Assembly: GCF_030253575.1 (NCBI RefSeq)
Contig: NC_080568.1
Location: 27,357,001 to 27,421,000, forward strand
Length of the DNA stretch: 64,000 nt
Reading direction: 5' to 3'
DNA from: Rhododendron vialii
Lineage: Eukaryota > Streptophyta > Magnoliopsida > Ericales > Ericaceae
The position numbers and the translations under genes are program-made. Positions 1-11,700 of this stretch are shown piece by piece. The notes beneath the pieces were generated by a model. The model ran no database searches. It had not been told where the DNA came from and saw nothing but the letters and a program-made list of their open reading frames with translations. Each line of letters opens with the position of its first letter. Within the stretch, counting starts at the first letter, position 1.

Positions 1-518
1 AAATGAAAAATATGATTACCATCATACAAAATAATCGGTTTTCTTAGCATGCAAAGACCATGCATGACTGCTTCAGAATTTGGACATTTTTTCCCCATTT
101 CTTGATAAGTTGCTTTAGAATCTATGGATCTCCAATAAGGTGGTCTCCCATTATATAGCAACACATGTTTTATTTCACAGTCTAGCCCTCCAAACCTGAA
201 GGAGCTTCTTGACCTGTTCTAACAACTATACCTGACCAATAACTGCTATGATAAATGGATAGTGCTATATGCACACCTTTAGATAAGAGACCTACGTCCA
301 ATAATCGCCAGCACCAGAAATAACAATTAGAAAAGCTATGTTGATAGACGCAAAGGAACAACAAAAAACCTTAAAGAGGTGTAAAATACAACCTCGAAGA
401 CACAACCAAGACTCAAAACAGATAAGGACTCTATGTTCCAATAAATACTTATAAAAAGCAGTTACTAAATAATTTAAATTCATTGCGAAAATGAACGAAA
501 AAATCAATAGAATTAACA

Positions 519-539
519 CCCCCCCCCCCCCCCCCCCCC
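519..539. repeat. poly-C homopolymer, 21 bases
   Basis: Uninterrupted C run inside the third intron of the BET3 gene. Length may be a sequencing or assembly estimate. Confidence 0.95.
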
Positions 540-580
540 GTCTATAACAAATTGGTAACAAACAAAGGAAGATAATAGAC

Positions 581-1948
581 CTTTGCAATTACTTCAGTAG
601 TTTCCTTGAAGTCAACACATCTGGAGACGTTGGACTTAGCTAAGAACTCATCAACTAGCCGCACTCCAATATTATAACCCCTGCAGGAGAATTAGGCAGT
701 CAAATGTACACCATCAAACTTATTCATATAATCAGCAAAGAGACATAACTTAGCAAAAAGTTCCAGCAGAAAGACAATAGTTAGCATGGGCAGAGGTACT
801 AAGGGACCCACAGGGCCCTGGCCTCCACACATGAAAAAATCATAATATTCTGGTAGTCTAGTACAAAAGTTTATCACATTGTCAGAAAATATACATGAGA
901 TTTTACACATATAGAACAATTTTACTCTTAGTATACTAACATTTGTAGGAACCCCTTTACCCACACTAGACGGAGGGCACACGCTATCTGTGTGAACATT
1001 TGTACAATAGGTGGAGATAGTGGGATGGTGGTTATGATAGGTGGTTTTAAATTGATTACTATTTACCCATAACAATAATTCAATGGAAAGTTAAAAATAG
1101 TCATAAATACTTAATTTTTAGAAGGGCAATTATGGAAATCACTTTCTGACGAGGCTTCAAAAATGGGAGACACCAAAGTAGTGCTCTCCATTTACATATT
1201 AGAAAAGAGATAGTAGAATAGATAGACGTTGATTTGCTGCAGCATAATGAGTACCAATGATTTCCTCGAGATTTAATTCTTCAAATTCCCGCTCTTGGAC
1301 TTAAGACTATGTGCCTTGTGTGTTCGGTCTAGCAATCTTGGACAATTGTTTTGACGAACTATCACTAAACTTAAAAAGAAAGAAGAAAAAGAACAGGGAG
1401 TTGTCACCTACATAAGTGGTTGCTTGCTTTCTGTCAAAAACATATAGTCTGGCGAAAAAATTTCTTTCTTCATTAGCCCCCTTAAGTGCAAATTCTGGCT
1501 CCGCCCCGATAGTTAGAACAGCAACAGACATAAAACTACTTAATCACACGCTTATATGCAGAGAGCTAGAGAGAGAGAAGGGGGGAATACATTTGATCAA
1601 GCTGTTTGTTGACTTCATCGACCTCCTCCAGATCCGTGAGCAGTTGACGCACGATGGCTCCATAGGTTAGGGTGAAGAGCTCAGAATTCTGTCACCGCTC
1701 AAATTTCACAACACATACATCAGTGCGTAATCTATTGGGTGGCCTTATTGCAACCTAAACCAATATAGATTAATCGGACTGCTGGTTGCTACGAAAACAC
1801 AGCGGCGATCGCTTTGAAATCCAAAAAAAGAGACGTCTTTTGGAAAGCAAACACAGAGAAGGGAATTTGAAAGAGTCTCACTGGGGCTTACCACGCGCTC
1901 GACGCTGGCGAAAATGGCGTCTCCAGATCTGGGGGCAACTGGAGCCAT
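581..1948 (-). CDS. BET3: TRAPP complex subunit 3 (BET3/TRAPPC3), 5' part, truncated by window edge
   Basis: Core subunit of the TRAPP vesicle-tethering complexes, which act at ER-Golgi and Golgi membranes as part of the Rab/Ypt1 exchange-factor machinery. Three exons are readable on the minus strand: 1948-1892, 1688-1591 and 680-581. They join in phase (0, 2, 0) with GT-AG sites and give the first 85 residues. The start MAPVAPRSGDAIFASVERV and the stretch after residue 52 (GYNIGVRLVDEFLAKSNVSR followed by CVDFKETTEVIAKV) are close to plant and animal BET3. Cys73 sits in the conserved SRC-x-DF context of the cysteine that is acylated in yeast and mammalian BET3. The rest of the protein (about 100 residues in the family) is not in the window; the third intron runs off the left edge and contains a 21-base C run. 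The start is the only ATG fitting the family N-terminus. Identity is inferred from remembered family sequence and is strong. Confidence 0.9.
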
Positions 1949-2120
1949 TGGAAATTTGGAAGGAAGTTTCTTCTTTTCAGATCAGCTCAGTCGCGAGATC
2001 ACTGCTCGATTCGAAACCGATTTGGGGCTTCGTTTCTCTCTCTCTCTCTCCTCTCTCTTTCTCTCTCTGGAGCGAGAAATCTTGCGAAGTGCTCCCAGTA
2101 GGAACGCTGGGTTTGACCTA

Positions 2121-2361
2121 GACTCCGTTCCGGAAAGAAAAAATAAGTACTTATTTTTTAAGAAGGTAATTTTAAGCTCAAAAATTATGTGCTTATATAA
2201 ATTATTTTCCTATCAATATGGATCTTGTTTGATAGATTTCATTGAGATTTTTAATACGGTGCAAAAAAATTTGAAAATTTATTTTTCATTTACATTATTT
2301 TTGAGTTTGAAAATATGAAATAAGTATTTATTTTTTAAGAAAAGTGTTCTGGAACGGAGCC
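2121..2361 (+). mobile_element. MITE family A, copy 1 (PIF/Harbinger-like)
   Basis: 241-bp non-coding element with terminal inverted repeats GACTCCGTTCC and GGAACGGAGCC, flanked by a 3-bp direct repeat CTA (2118-2120 and 2362-2364). Just inside each end lies AAAAATAAGTACTTATTTTT or a variant. The core TGGATCTTGTTTGATAGAT is shared with four other copies in this window. A 3-bp target duplication and GG-starting ends fit PIF/Harbinger MITEs; assignment to that superfamily is inference. It sits about 170 bp upstream of the BET3 start codon. Confidence 0.85.
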
Positions 2362-2666
2362 CTACTCACTCACACTGTGGCACGTGCACTTTTTGTTTGT
2401 TTTATTTTTTATATTAAATTTGGAGTATACTTTTAATAAAAAATTAGTTTAGGGTCCACTATAGAGAACTTGTAACCCAGTTAGTCCACTTCTAATGTAT
2501 GTAACCCCTCTAGTCCACTAATATAGGTTTAGTAAGGCCTTAAGTCCATTTCTTTTAAAAAAGAAATTAAACTAAGATAAAAATATCCTCCTATATAAGT
2601 TGAGAAACCCTAGACCACAAACAAATCTAGCGTACAGCCTCCTCTCTCTCCCTCTCTCTCAAACTC

Positions 2667-2795
2667 AAGGCCTCCAAGCTCCGTTCCCTAGTCGCCGACT
2701 CCCTCATGCCCATGATCGCCGCCGTCACCGGCCACGCCTCCGCCGCCAGCTGCATCTTCGCCCTCTCCCACGACTATGTCCTGATGCGAAAGGAC
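2667..2795 (+). pseudogene. captured fragment of peroxisomal enoyl-CoA delta isomerase (ECI-like)
   Basis: An open stretch of 43 codons includes MPMIAAVTGHASAASCIFAL and SHDYVLMRKD. This matches the crotonase core of plant enoyl-CoA delta isomerases, which reposition double bonds during fatty acid beta-oxidation in peroxisomes; in the family the segment runs VADLISLPMPTIAAVTGHAS. Several residues before MPM are missing. The piece is followed directly by unrelated coding-like sequence, so it is a broken fragment, not a gene. GC content and third-base C preference are far above the flanks, consistent with capture. A TATATAAG motif at about 2592 and a CT-rich leader upstream may have come with it. 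Confidence 0.8.
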
Positions 2796-2802
2796 CCATG
2801 TC

Positions 2803-2886
2803 ACATTTGATCAATTCAATGGGTTCCTTGGTCTCCCTGTTGAGTTCGAAGTCGAGATTCCTTGTAGAATTCTCGGCCAGTGCCAG
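2803..2886 (+). pseudogene. captured exon edge of unidentified gene, ending at a splice donor
   Basis: 28 open codons reading TFDQFNGFLGLPVEFEVEIP then CRILGQCQ, followed immediately by GTAATT, a plausible 5' splice site, and then intron-like T-rich sequence. It abuts the enoyl-CoA isomerase piece. I do not recognise the source protein. The coding-to-intron junction suggests acquisition of genomic DNA rather than of an mRNA. Confidence 0.45.
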
Positions 2887-3187
2887 GTAATTTTGGAATT
2901 TCTAGTTTCCTTTTTGCCGCTTGGATTTTCCTGAAATTCAAAATCTTGAACTGGATTTCTCTTTAAACTTCAAGATCTTGATCTGGGTTTCCCTCACAGT
3001 TAGACAAGAAATTAATGCTGCACAATTGTAACTTGGATTTCCTTGAGAGAGAGATTTATTAATTAATCTCCTTCCATTTTTACTAATTATGGTTCAACAG
3101 ACCTCCGTCGAACTTTCCGTTGTCTTTGACGCCATTTCGTTTCGATTTAACCGATTTAAGTTTTTTTTGTTTTTGGTTGTTTTTACG

Positions 3188-3355
3188 CAACCCGATGGGC
3201 AAATGCCGAGCGACAAGACGGTGGGCGGCGGCAACCACGCATTCAACGTATTCTTTAGTGAGATTGGCGTCGGGAAGCACGTACCCCGCATCGTCTTCGT
3301 CGATCTGGAGCCCACCGTCATCGACGAGGTTAGGACCGGCGCCTACCACCAACTC
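3188..3355 (+). pseudogene. captured alpha-tubulin exon fragment
   Basis: 56 codons match alpha-tubulin residues near 34-90: [15 protein letters not shown], then [20 protein letters not shown] and RTGAYHQL, close to the plant TUA sequence. Several substitutions are visible, for example NH where the family has DD, and TGAYHQL for TGTYRQL. T-rich DNA just upstream looks like the end of the tubulin intron, with its acceptor changed to TTACG. The fragment lies inside a longer open frame of 107 codons (3089-3412) that starts and stops in non-tubulin DNA. It cannot make tubulin; whether the chimeric frame is expressed is unknown. Confidence 0.88.
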
Positions 3356-3869
3356 ATTGGTGTTGTTCTAGTGGTGGTATTTAGCAAGATTCCTTCTCAA
3401 AGTCACCAATGAGTCTTTTGCAAATCAATCAAGGTTAATGTAATTTACTGCTTCAACATCAAAGATCTCTTTGATATTTAAGGTTATAGTCTATATCTTG
3501 CACTAATCTTGAAAGAATTTGGATTTTCGACTTATTATGTGTGTGGAATTTGTAGTATCAGTCAATTATATAACGTTATTCTGTTTTTTCATAAACGTGC
3601 TTTAAAGTTGGTTTGTCTATCGTATTAAGAAGGTTGATCTGGTTTTATATTTGTTTTACTGGAGAGAGATTTGGAGTAGTAAAAATAAAAAATATAATAT
3701 TATAAGAAGGTTGATCCGGTCTTTTGTTTGTCCCGTGTCTGGTTATCATCAGATTTGGAGGTTTTTGAATACATACATAAGGTTATATGTGTGCTTTTCC
3801 TAAGGTTAGAGATCTGAAGTTTTTTGAATAAATATATAAGGTTATATTGTGTTTTTCATCAATCACTTA

Positions 3870-5260
3870 TTGATTTGGTCCGCGCAGCGGTCTCTCTGAC
3901 TGATAACGTTATATGTTATATGTGACAATTTGCACTTGGTACCTAATTTTGTCCTGTAAAACTCCAAAACAAATGAACTAATAACGTTATATGTTTTCTT
4001 ATTGAATTGGTCCGCGCAGTGGCCTCTCAAAAACACATATGGATATATCTATATATGATTATATATGGTTATATGAGAATATTTGTGACCATATATACAT
4101 ATATATGGTTATAACGTTATATATATATGAGCTTGTATTGACATAAAAAAAATATTTCAATTTGCATAAAGAGCATATAATGTTGTATATGAGATATTGT
4201 CTTGTAAAACTAAAAAAAAAAAAAGGAACTAGTAACGTTTTATGTTCTCTTATTGAATAGGTCCGCGTAGCGGCCTCTCAAAAGCACATATGGATATATC
4301 CATATATTATCAGAAGCAAGTCGAAAAGACCGCCGCACGGACCAATTCAATAAGTGATGAACAACGGAGTATATAACGTTATATGTGAACTTTTGGTATG
4401 TGTAATATGTGTCTTTCCTAGGGTTAGACATATACTATTATATCTCATTTTTTAGATATATTAATATTGCTTATGTTGTTTTGAATATGTATATATCTAG
4501 ATATAGAGGTTATGAGAATGCTATTCGGATGCAGAAAATCAAAATTTTGAAGAATCCGATGAAGGTTTTGATGAAAAAACGGTGAAAAAATGAAGCTCAA
4601 CTCACTGTGGCCTCATCAATATTCAACTTGGGATTCAATGCGCAATTGGAAACAAGGATAATGGTGGCATGATATGTGAACATATAATGTTATTTTTTGA
4701 GATATAAAATATTGTTGGAAAGATATGATGTTGTTTTGAGAACATATAATTTTATGTTATGTTTTGTGAGACTTAGAGATACAGAAGCTCAAATATAATG
4801 TTATATATTCTATTTTTTTGTGAGATTTAAAACTACAGAAACTCACATATAATGTTATATGTTATGTTCTATTTTTTTGTGAGATTCAGAGCTGCAGAAG
4901 CTCAAATATAATTTTATATGTTCTTTTTTTTTTGCGATATTTAAATATTCAAAAACTCACATATAATGTTACAGTATATGTTTTGTATGAACCACCATAT
5001 AACGCTAAAGACTAAAAACAAGAAAAACCAAAAAGAAATGTTGCATGTTAGAAAAAATTTCTCACTCATATAATGTTGTATGTTAGGAAATTTTTATCAC
5101 TCATATAACATTAAAAAATCAATACAAGAAAAATAGGAAAAAAAAGGGAGAAATTTGTCACATATATAATGTTAAGTGTAATTGGTTCAATAAAAAAAAT
5201 CGAAAAAAATGGAAAAATACGTTTTTTGTTACACATATAACGTTATATGTGGCGTGATGG
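3870..5260. repeat. internal subrepeats of the Pack-MULE-like element
   Basis: AT-rich filler with two kinds of repeat. The motif TTGGTCCGCGCAGCGG or a close variant occurs at about 3875, 4007 and 4257 and inverted at about 4331-4350, next to CCTCTCAAAA and CACATATGGATATAT. From about 4730 to 5235 a degenerate unit of roughly 75 bp recurs: GTGAGATTTAAAACTACAG, then AAACTCACATATAATGTTAT. The palindrome ATATAACGTTATAT or a close form appears at least six times between 3570 and 5245. No coding potential. Confidence 0.6.
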
Positions 5261-5490
5261 CAGCGGCGACGATTTGATTGCAACAAAAACGAAAAAATAT
5301 GAAAAAAATATTTTTTCTTGTTAGCCAAACAAAGTCCTTATTTCTTAGATGGGGTATTTTTGTCATTAAAATTATTAGTGGACTTAGTGGGTTATAAAAT
5401 TTAGAAATGGACCTAGGAGGTTTGGAAAGTACTATAGTGGACTTATGAAAAATTCTTTTTTCTTTTTAAATCAGTCCTCCATTAGAAATT

Positions 5491-5813
5491 GGGCGCCGCT
5501 ATTCGTAGCCCTCTATTTTCTCCCATAGCCCGTTAAAGATTTTCAATTATACTCGACAGTTAGTTACCGAAATTGAGATATATTTTCAGCATTCAATTAC
5601 CAAAATATAATATTTTTTCAACAGTTATTTACCGAAAATGCATGTTCGGCAGTTATTTACCGAAACTTGAATATATTTTCGACATGTAGTTACCGAAATA
5701 TAATCTTGTTTTCAACAGCAATTTACCGAAATGTTATTTATGATTTTCAACAACCATTTACCGAAATGTAGTGGGCTATAGGAGAAAATAAAGGGTTGCG
5801 AATAGTGGCGCCC
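5491..5813. mobile_element. inverted-repeat transposon with 8-bp target duplication (hAT or MULE MITE)
   Basis: Termini GGGCGCCGCTATTCG and CGAATAGTGGCGCCC are inverted and continue for about 40 bp (CCCTCTATTTTCTCC / GGAGAAAATAAAGGG). An exact 8-bp duplication TAGAAATT flanks it (5483-5490, 5814-5821). The interior is a degenerate tandem array of ACAGTTATTTACCGAAA-type units, at least seven copies. No reading frame. Confidence 0.85.
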
Positions 5814-5821
5814 TAGAAATT

Positions 5822-6921
5822 TATAGATGAAAATAAAAAATGTTGTTAAAAGAGCGTATGTTTCTATTCGTTTTATTCGAATTTTTTCAACAAAAAACCT
5901 ATAATCTTTATATTTTTTTGATTTTTCTCTTTAATGATCAATACCAAAATTTGTGGCGAAAACTAGAAAACACAATTACTAAATAGTAATAATATTAAAT
6001 ACTTTTAGTAAATAATTTAGTTCCAGCCCTTCCCGAGAATACTCTCGTCAATACCATCCCCATCCCTCCTCATTTTATTATAATAATTCTTTTGGTAATA
6101 TCAGTATAATACAAATAATGGAAGTGTGTTATACTGTAGCTGCACGTTCGATATTCACCAATCGAGAGCAATGTAAGAGAGGCTCTTCCCATCCGAAAAT
6201 TGAGTTTTCTCCTGCCCTGATTTCGTCGACCGAGGGTTTTGTAATCTCCGGCCAGTTTTTTGTTCCATATGAGCATGAGATTGTCTGTTTTCAAATTTAA
6301 AAAAAAAAAAAAGGGTTTTGCCCCTTTTGTACTGTTTATGTATTGGATTTGCAGAATATAGGTGTAGATGTTTACCACATGCTGCAGTGATAGTACTTAA
6401 ATTGATTTCTGTAAAATCTGATAAAATTTAAGTGGAAGCTCAACTTTTGAGTAATTTCAAGGAAGAGTTAGAAAAGCTTGTAAGAATCCGAACCGTCTAA
6501 ACTTTTGAGCTGTGAAATTGAGAGCGATGAAAGAAGTGATAAAAGTTGAGCGGAGCCATAGACTTTCTGATGGTTTTTTTTTTGTCAACGGAAGTAAGAG
6601 ATTCTGACGTTGAGTGTCTGTGTTATTTATTACTCCGTATTTTTCAACAACATTCTCGGCTTATTAATGTAGGTATTAATGTAGGCAACCCTTGAGTGGT
6701 GTGGCATTGTGACCTACTAGCATGTTTACATATACTTTACCGGTCAAGCTCCGTTATCCTTATTTTTAGAATTGATTTTGCTACCTTTTTTTTTTAATGT
6801 CACTCATCTTCTCTCACAAAACAAAACAAATCATCTAATCAAAGACACAAAGGAGAATGACATTAACAAAAAGGAGAGTGGCAAAATTACTCCATTTTTT
6901 ATTATTATTTCCATTTTATGT
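5822..6921. other. intergenic, AT-rich, no gene seen
   Basis: No exon-like stretch, RNA gene or clear transposon end recognised. Short open frames around 6070-6378 have no recognisable composition or domain. Confidence 0.6.
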
Positions 6922-6929
6922 AACTCGAC

Positions 6930-7363
6930 TAGGTCTGTCAATGGGTCGGATCTGGATCGGATAAGACCCGAATCCGATCCGAATCCGATAAGACTCGAAT
7001 CCGATAGTAGTAATCCAGATCCGAAAAATTCGGATCCGATCTGAAAATCCGAATCAGAAAACTTTTTAACTTCAAATTTTTTAGCATATATACATATATA
7101 TATTAAAAAAATATTTTCCGAAAAAAATTTAAAATAAAATACAACTTCTTAAACATTTTTATTTAAAAAATAAAAAATTTACTTTTTTTTAAAAAAAATT
7201 TAAAAATTTTAAAAAATCGGATCCGGATTGATAACAGATTTAATCCGATCCGAATATGATCCGATCCGTATTTGAATTACCGGATTCGGATTATCGGATC
7301 GACGTTATCGGATCCAAATCGAATCAGATTTTTCGAATTGGATCCGGTCCATTGACAAGCCTA
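6930..7363. mobile_element. hAT-type MITE with perfect 8-bp target duplication
   Basis: Ends TAGGTCTGTCAATGG and CCATTGACAAGCCTA are inverted. The flanks AACTCGAC (6922-6929) and AACTCGAC (7364-7371) are identical. Both subterminal regions are rich in GGATCCGATCCGAATC-type short palindromes. 434 bp, no coding capacity. The 8-bp duplication and TAGG ends fit hAT. Confidence 0.9.
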
Positions 7364-7949
7364 AACTCGACCAAGGAGGTTTTGGCGTTTTGCCTACGTT
7401 AATGGAGTATATACAAGATCATGTGCTGATCAACATTTGACCAGTATGATTTGCATATATGATTGCTGTGATCCACATTTGTCCAAAATGATTACTAATA
7501 CGATTTTTGTGATCTACGATTTTTAAAAAATGAATAGTTTTGACAATCAAAATAAGTACGTGTTCACGAAAATATTTCCGTCTTCAGTATTTTTGACTAA
7601 AATTTACTTCAGGTAATTTTTGTTTAGTTTTTCATTGTATTTTTTGAGATTTATGGATGGATCGAAAAAGTAAAAAAGATGTAAACCGAAGATTGAAAAA
7701 AATTAATATAAGACAACACTGCAGACAAAAAAATATCAACAATATTTCTTCATCTTTAATAAACTTTTTTTTTGGTTTTTCGTCATACTTTTTACTTTTA
7801 GAATCCTCTCGTCGAGATGAATAATGATGAATAATTAATCTGAAGATAAAACGTGAATTCAACAAAAAAAATTAAAAAATAACAAAACAAAAAATCCCCA
7901 AAGGGCCGTCTAATTGGTTGAAGGCCGGTCCTATCGCTTCAACGACTGA

Positions 7950-8066
7950 GCCTCCATTTCGTTAAGATTCTTATTTTTTAAATTCTTATTTTTCGCTTTG
8001 TAAAATAGATTATTTTCTTATATACATTATTTTTAATTTAAAAAATAAGTACGTGTGAAACGGGGA
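7950..8066. mobile_element. short MITE, family B copy 1
   Basis: About 117 bp with ends CCTCCATTTCGTTAAG and GTGTGAAACGGGGAC, subterminal CTTATTTTTTAAATTCTTATTT and a matching inverted A-rich arm. Related copies are at 30958-31064 and 36175-36303. It lies just upstream of the O-fucosyltransferase-like gene, in its probable promoter. Confidence 0.55.
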
Positions 8067-8184
8067 CTAATTAGCAGACATGGCCAAACCATGGTTGGTG
8101 ATAGCGTAGAGCGTCGCGCAGAAGATTACAAGTCTCGCCAACTAGAACCACGATCAAGAACCGAGTGCGCATACACTGACCCAC

Positions 8185-8190
<6 letters not shown>

Positions 8191-8232
<42 letters not shown>
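8191..8232 (+). repeat. (TC)21 microsatellite in probable 5' leader
   Basis: Perfect dinucleotide tract about 500 bp upstream of the O-fucosyltransferase-like start codon, probably inside the transcribed leader or the core promoter (Y-patch-like). Confidence 0.95.
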
Positions 8233-8234
<2 letters not shown>

Positions 8235-8728
8235 TCTATATTCTCCCTTCGCCGTCGCCGGTACCGGAGCTGTTCCATTCCGGCGTACCCGGCGCATTAT
8301 CACCGTACCCGACGTCACAATCTCCGAAGATTCTCTCGGCTCCAAATTGGCTCACAAAAACGAACAATCTTATCCAACATCACCGCTCCATTTCCCCAAT
8401 TAGGGCTTGTTTGATCGCCAAAGATGGTACATTTTTGGATTACGCACTAGATAACGTACGAGCGATCCTAGTTAAGGAAAGAAAATACAGTGGCTCTTTG
8501 TTCCGTTCTACAAATTCGAGGCTAATTTAATTGCATTGTTTCCATTTGTGGTCGTTTTTTATTTGGATAAGTATTCAATTGAAATTAGTGTCATTCTAGG
8601 GCATTGATCTCCCAATTTAGTTGCTTTTTTATAGCTAGAGGGGAGGTGAATATAAGAAGTGGTTTTGGTGTGCAAACATTGGGAGAGAGAAGGAGGGCAT
8701 TTGCAGGAGAGACAGAGAGAGAGTTGTG

Positions 8729-11700
8729 ATGGGGATGAAGAATGCGGGAGAGAGCAGACCGGAGAAGGCGAAGGGTTTGATAGTTTCGCGGCCTCGGGTG
8801 AAGCTGTGGATGATTAGGGCGACGTCGTCGGTGTTGTTGTGGACTTGTTTGGTGCAGTTGACGGCATTGGGGGAGACTTGGGGACCTAGGTTGTTAAAAG
8901 GTTGGCCTTCTTGTTCCTCTCAGGATATGGTGCGTTCAGCTCCGGCGAGAGTGCTGCTTCCACCAAAGAGTGAGTTACCAATTGCTATAATTGTCTGTGT
9001 AGAGGCATACAAATTTGACTAGTCATGCTAGTATTTTGTTCCTAACATTAGTAGGTTCTTCAACAAGAAAAAGATTGTATTGGTGCTGGTTCTAACTGTG
9101 TTCTTCATTGTGAATAAATCCACATTCGAATGGACCATATTATGCTATGTAACCAGGGATGGAACCTAGTTCTTGTTCGGCTTGCAAAGTTGTATCGCTA
9201 GACTCACCACTTCCTCTTTAGTCCCACCGCAGATTTTTCGGTTCTATATTTGAATATTTGTAGTGCACTATCTTTTCTAAAGTGATTTCATTGTCTACAC
9301 AAGAGTTGATATGGCTACCCAATTATTGTCCAGGCATGTTGAAATGTCTGTCTTAGCTTGAAAGGTTTCAGTAGGTTAGTTAATGCATTAGACTACTCTA
9401 TAGTTGCCTTTATTCAGTGACTCATGGTTCCAAAATTTTCCATTCATATCGCTTCTTTTCATCACAGTAAACTTGTATGCATTACTTTTGCATTTTTCAT
9501 TGCTTACACGTATGCCAACAATATGATTTTCTGAAGTAGTGATGTTTCTCCTGCATCATTAGTCTCTCCAAGTATAGTTAGCATTTGTTGTGTTCAATTT
9601 AAATTGGTTGTATTCCCTTTAGGAGTCTATGCAAACAATGGTTACCTGATGGTCTCATGCAATGGAGGGCTCAATCAAATGAGGGCAGCGGTGAGTGATT
9701 TGTTTGGGGAACCGAACAGAGGCTTCTCATTTCTTCTGGTCTTTATGAGCACTTTAATTGATTGTAGAACATATAGTGGTTACTTAATGTTGTCTTAACT
9801 CTGTGTACAGATATGTGACATGGTCGCGATTGCAAGATATTTAAATTTCACTCTGATTGTTCCTGAGCTGGATAAATCATCTTTTTGGGCTGATCCCAGG
9901 TGTGTAAATTGACAGCACCCTAATACGACTGAAATTTTAGAGCTTCTTAGGTTGAGAAAATCTCTAACTATAATTTTGTTTTATACCCTTGTTCATGATT
10001 CCCTATTTCCTGTCTTAGAATGACTGCATTCTTCTTGATATGTCAGTGAATTTCAAGACATATTTGATGTCGATCATTTCATTACATCCTTGAGAGATGA
10101 GATTCGGATATTGAAAGAGCTGCCTCCCAGGCTCAAGAGGAGAGTTGAGCTGGGAAAGATCCATACCATGGCACCCATTAGTTGGTCTGACATTTCTTAC
10201 TATCATAATAAGGTTCGTTTTATTGCATTTCATTGCTTTAATTTATTTCCGTTCTTCAAGAGTCATTTTTTGCTGAGTGAGTTTTTTTTTTTTGTTTCAC
10301 TTATTGCATGCAGATTCTTCCTTTGGTAAAGAGGTACAAAATTGTGCATTTGAACAGAACTGATGCTCGGCTTGCCAATAACGACCTACCCCTGGAGATT
10401 CAGAAGCTGCGCTGTCGGGTGAATTTTAGTTCTCTCAGATTCATGCCCCAGATAGAGGAGTTGGGAAGAAGGGTTATCCGGCTTCTTAGGCAAAATGGTC
10501 CTTTCCTAGTACTTCATCTCCGATACGAAATGGACATGTTAGCGTTTTCTGGGTGTACTCAGGGTTGCAACAACGAGGAGGTAGATGAGTTGACAAGAAT
10601 GAGGTGAGTGTATTTCATTGTGGATTATTAGGCTGTCGGAAATTGGTTTTTCATCTTGTACCCTTCTGCTGACTTCAGTGTATGGGCAGATATGCTTACC
10701 CATGGTGGAAGGAGAAAATTATAAACTCTGACTTGAAGAGGAAAGATGGTTTATGCCCTTTGACCCCTGAGGAAACTGCACTTACTCTAAAGGCACTAGA
10801 TATTGATCGTAATATCCAGATATACATTGCAGCTGGAGAAATCTATGGTGGACAAAGGAGAATGGCTAGTCTTGCTGCGGCTTATCCAAAATTGGTCAGT
10901 AGACAAAGCTGAAGTTAACTTGTCTCAAGTTTTTGTGTAATGTTTTGCTTTTGTTTCGTCTTTATTGTCTTACGGCTATGTTTTTATAGGTGAGGAAGGA
11001 GACGCTGTTAGAGCCATTAGACCTTAGGTTTTTCCAGAATCACTCATCCCAAATGGCAGCTTTGGATTATCTTGTTTCCCTGGAGAGTGATATTTTTGTT
11101 CCTACTTATGACGGGAACATGGCCAAAGTTGTCGAAGGGCACCGCAGGTACTGTTTTCCTATGTACCATTTTGTGTTGATAGCCAAAATGATATGTGACG
11201 CGTGTTGAATATCCTACTTACTTTGTCTCGCGAATAGAATTTTGAATCAGAGATTAGACCCCTCTGCCCCATTTTGTATGTCACCTCTTTCAGTTTTCCT
11301 TTAAAGTAAATGTCTTTCATTTTACAAGATAATAGCAACACTAGCCAAAAACAAGTTGATCTCTTGTTCCACTCTGAAACTTTTACCTTGGAAGGATCAT
11401 AGTAGACAAACCAAGAACTACTTGTATTGTCATCAACCCCTTGCTGTCGGACTTTGCGGTGGTGATTGATGGATGATTGGTTGATAGAAATGGTTTTAAT
11501 CGTTTTGGTTAAAAGAGAATAGTACCTATGGGTTCTCTTTCGGTTGGTTCCTAGTTTTTCTGGGTTCTATTTTTTTTTCTTCATTTGCAGTTCTATAATT
11601 CCGAACTGAGAGTCAGTCTTGTGCTGCATTGCATTCCAGATACCTTGGGTTTAAGAAGACAATTCTACTGGACAGAAAGCTTCTGGTTGATCTGATAGAC

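Larger units (their letters stand above)
2448..5447. mobile_element. Pack-MULE-like transposon carrying host gene fragments
   Basis: A 3.0-kb unit bounded by long imperfect inverted repeats. The left end reads GTCCACTATAG, then AGTCCACTTCTAA, then GTAACCCCTCTAGTCCACTA. The right end, reverse-complemented, gives GTCCACTATAG, GGTCCATTTCTAA, then ATAACCCACTAAGTCCACTA; similarity runs for roughly 80-150 bp. Possible 9-bp target duplication AAAAAATTA / GAAAAATTC (7 of 9 match). Inside are an enoyl-CoA isomerase piece, an unidentified exon edge and an alpha-tubulin exon, followed by about 1.5 kb of AT-rich subrepeats. Long inverted ends plus acquired genic DNA is the definition of a Pack-MULE; no transposase is visible, so it is non-autonomous. 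Exact termini are uncertain by a few bases. Confidence 0.8.

Noticed and set aside
1-580. Search for BET3 exon 4 in the left-most sequence
   Set aside because: No stretch matches the expected continuation of the protein; the exon must lie outside the window.
1786-2318. Plus-strand open frames over the BET3 promoter and MITE
   Set aside because: They run across BET3 exon 1 on the opposite strand and into a transposon; no protein similarity.
8055-8414. 119-codon plus-strand frame upstream of the glycosyltransferase
   Set aside because: Mostly the translated TC microsatellite and flanks; it is the probable 5' leader.
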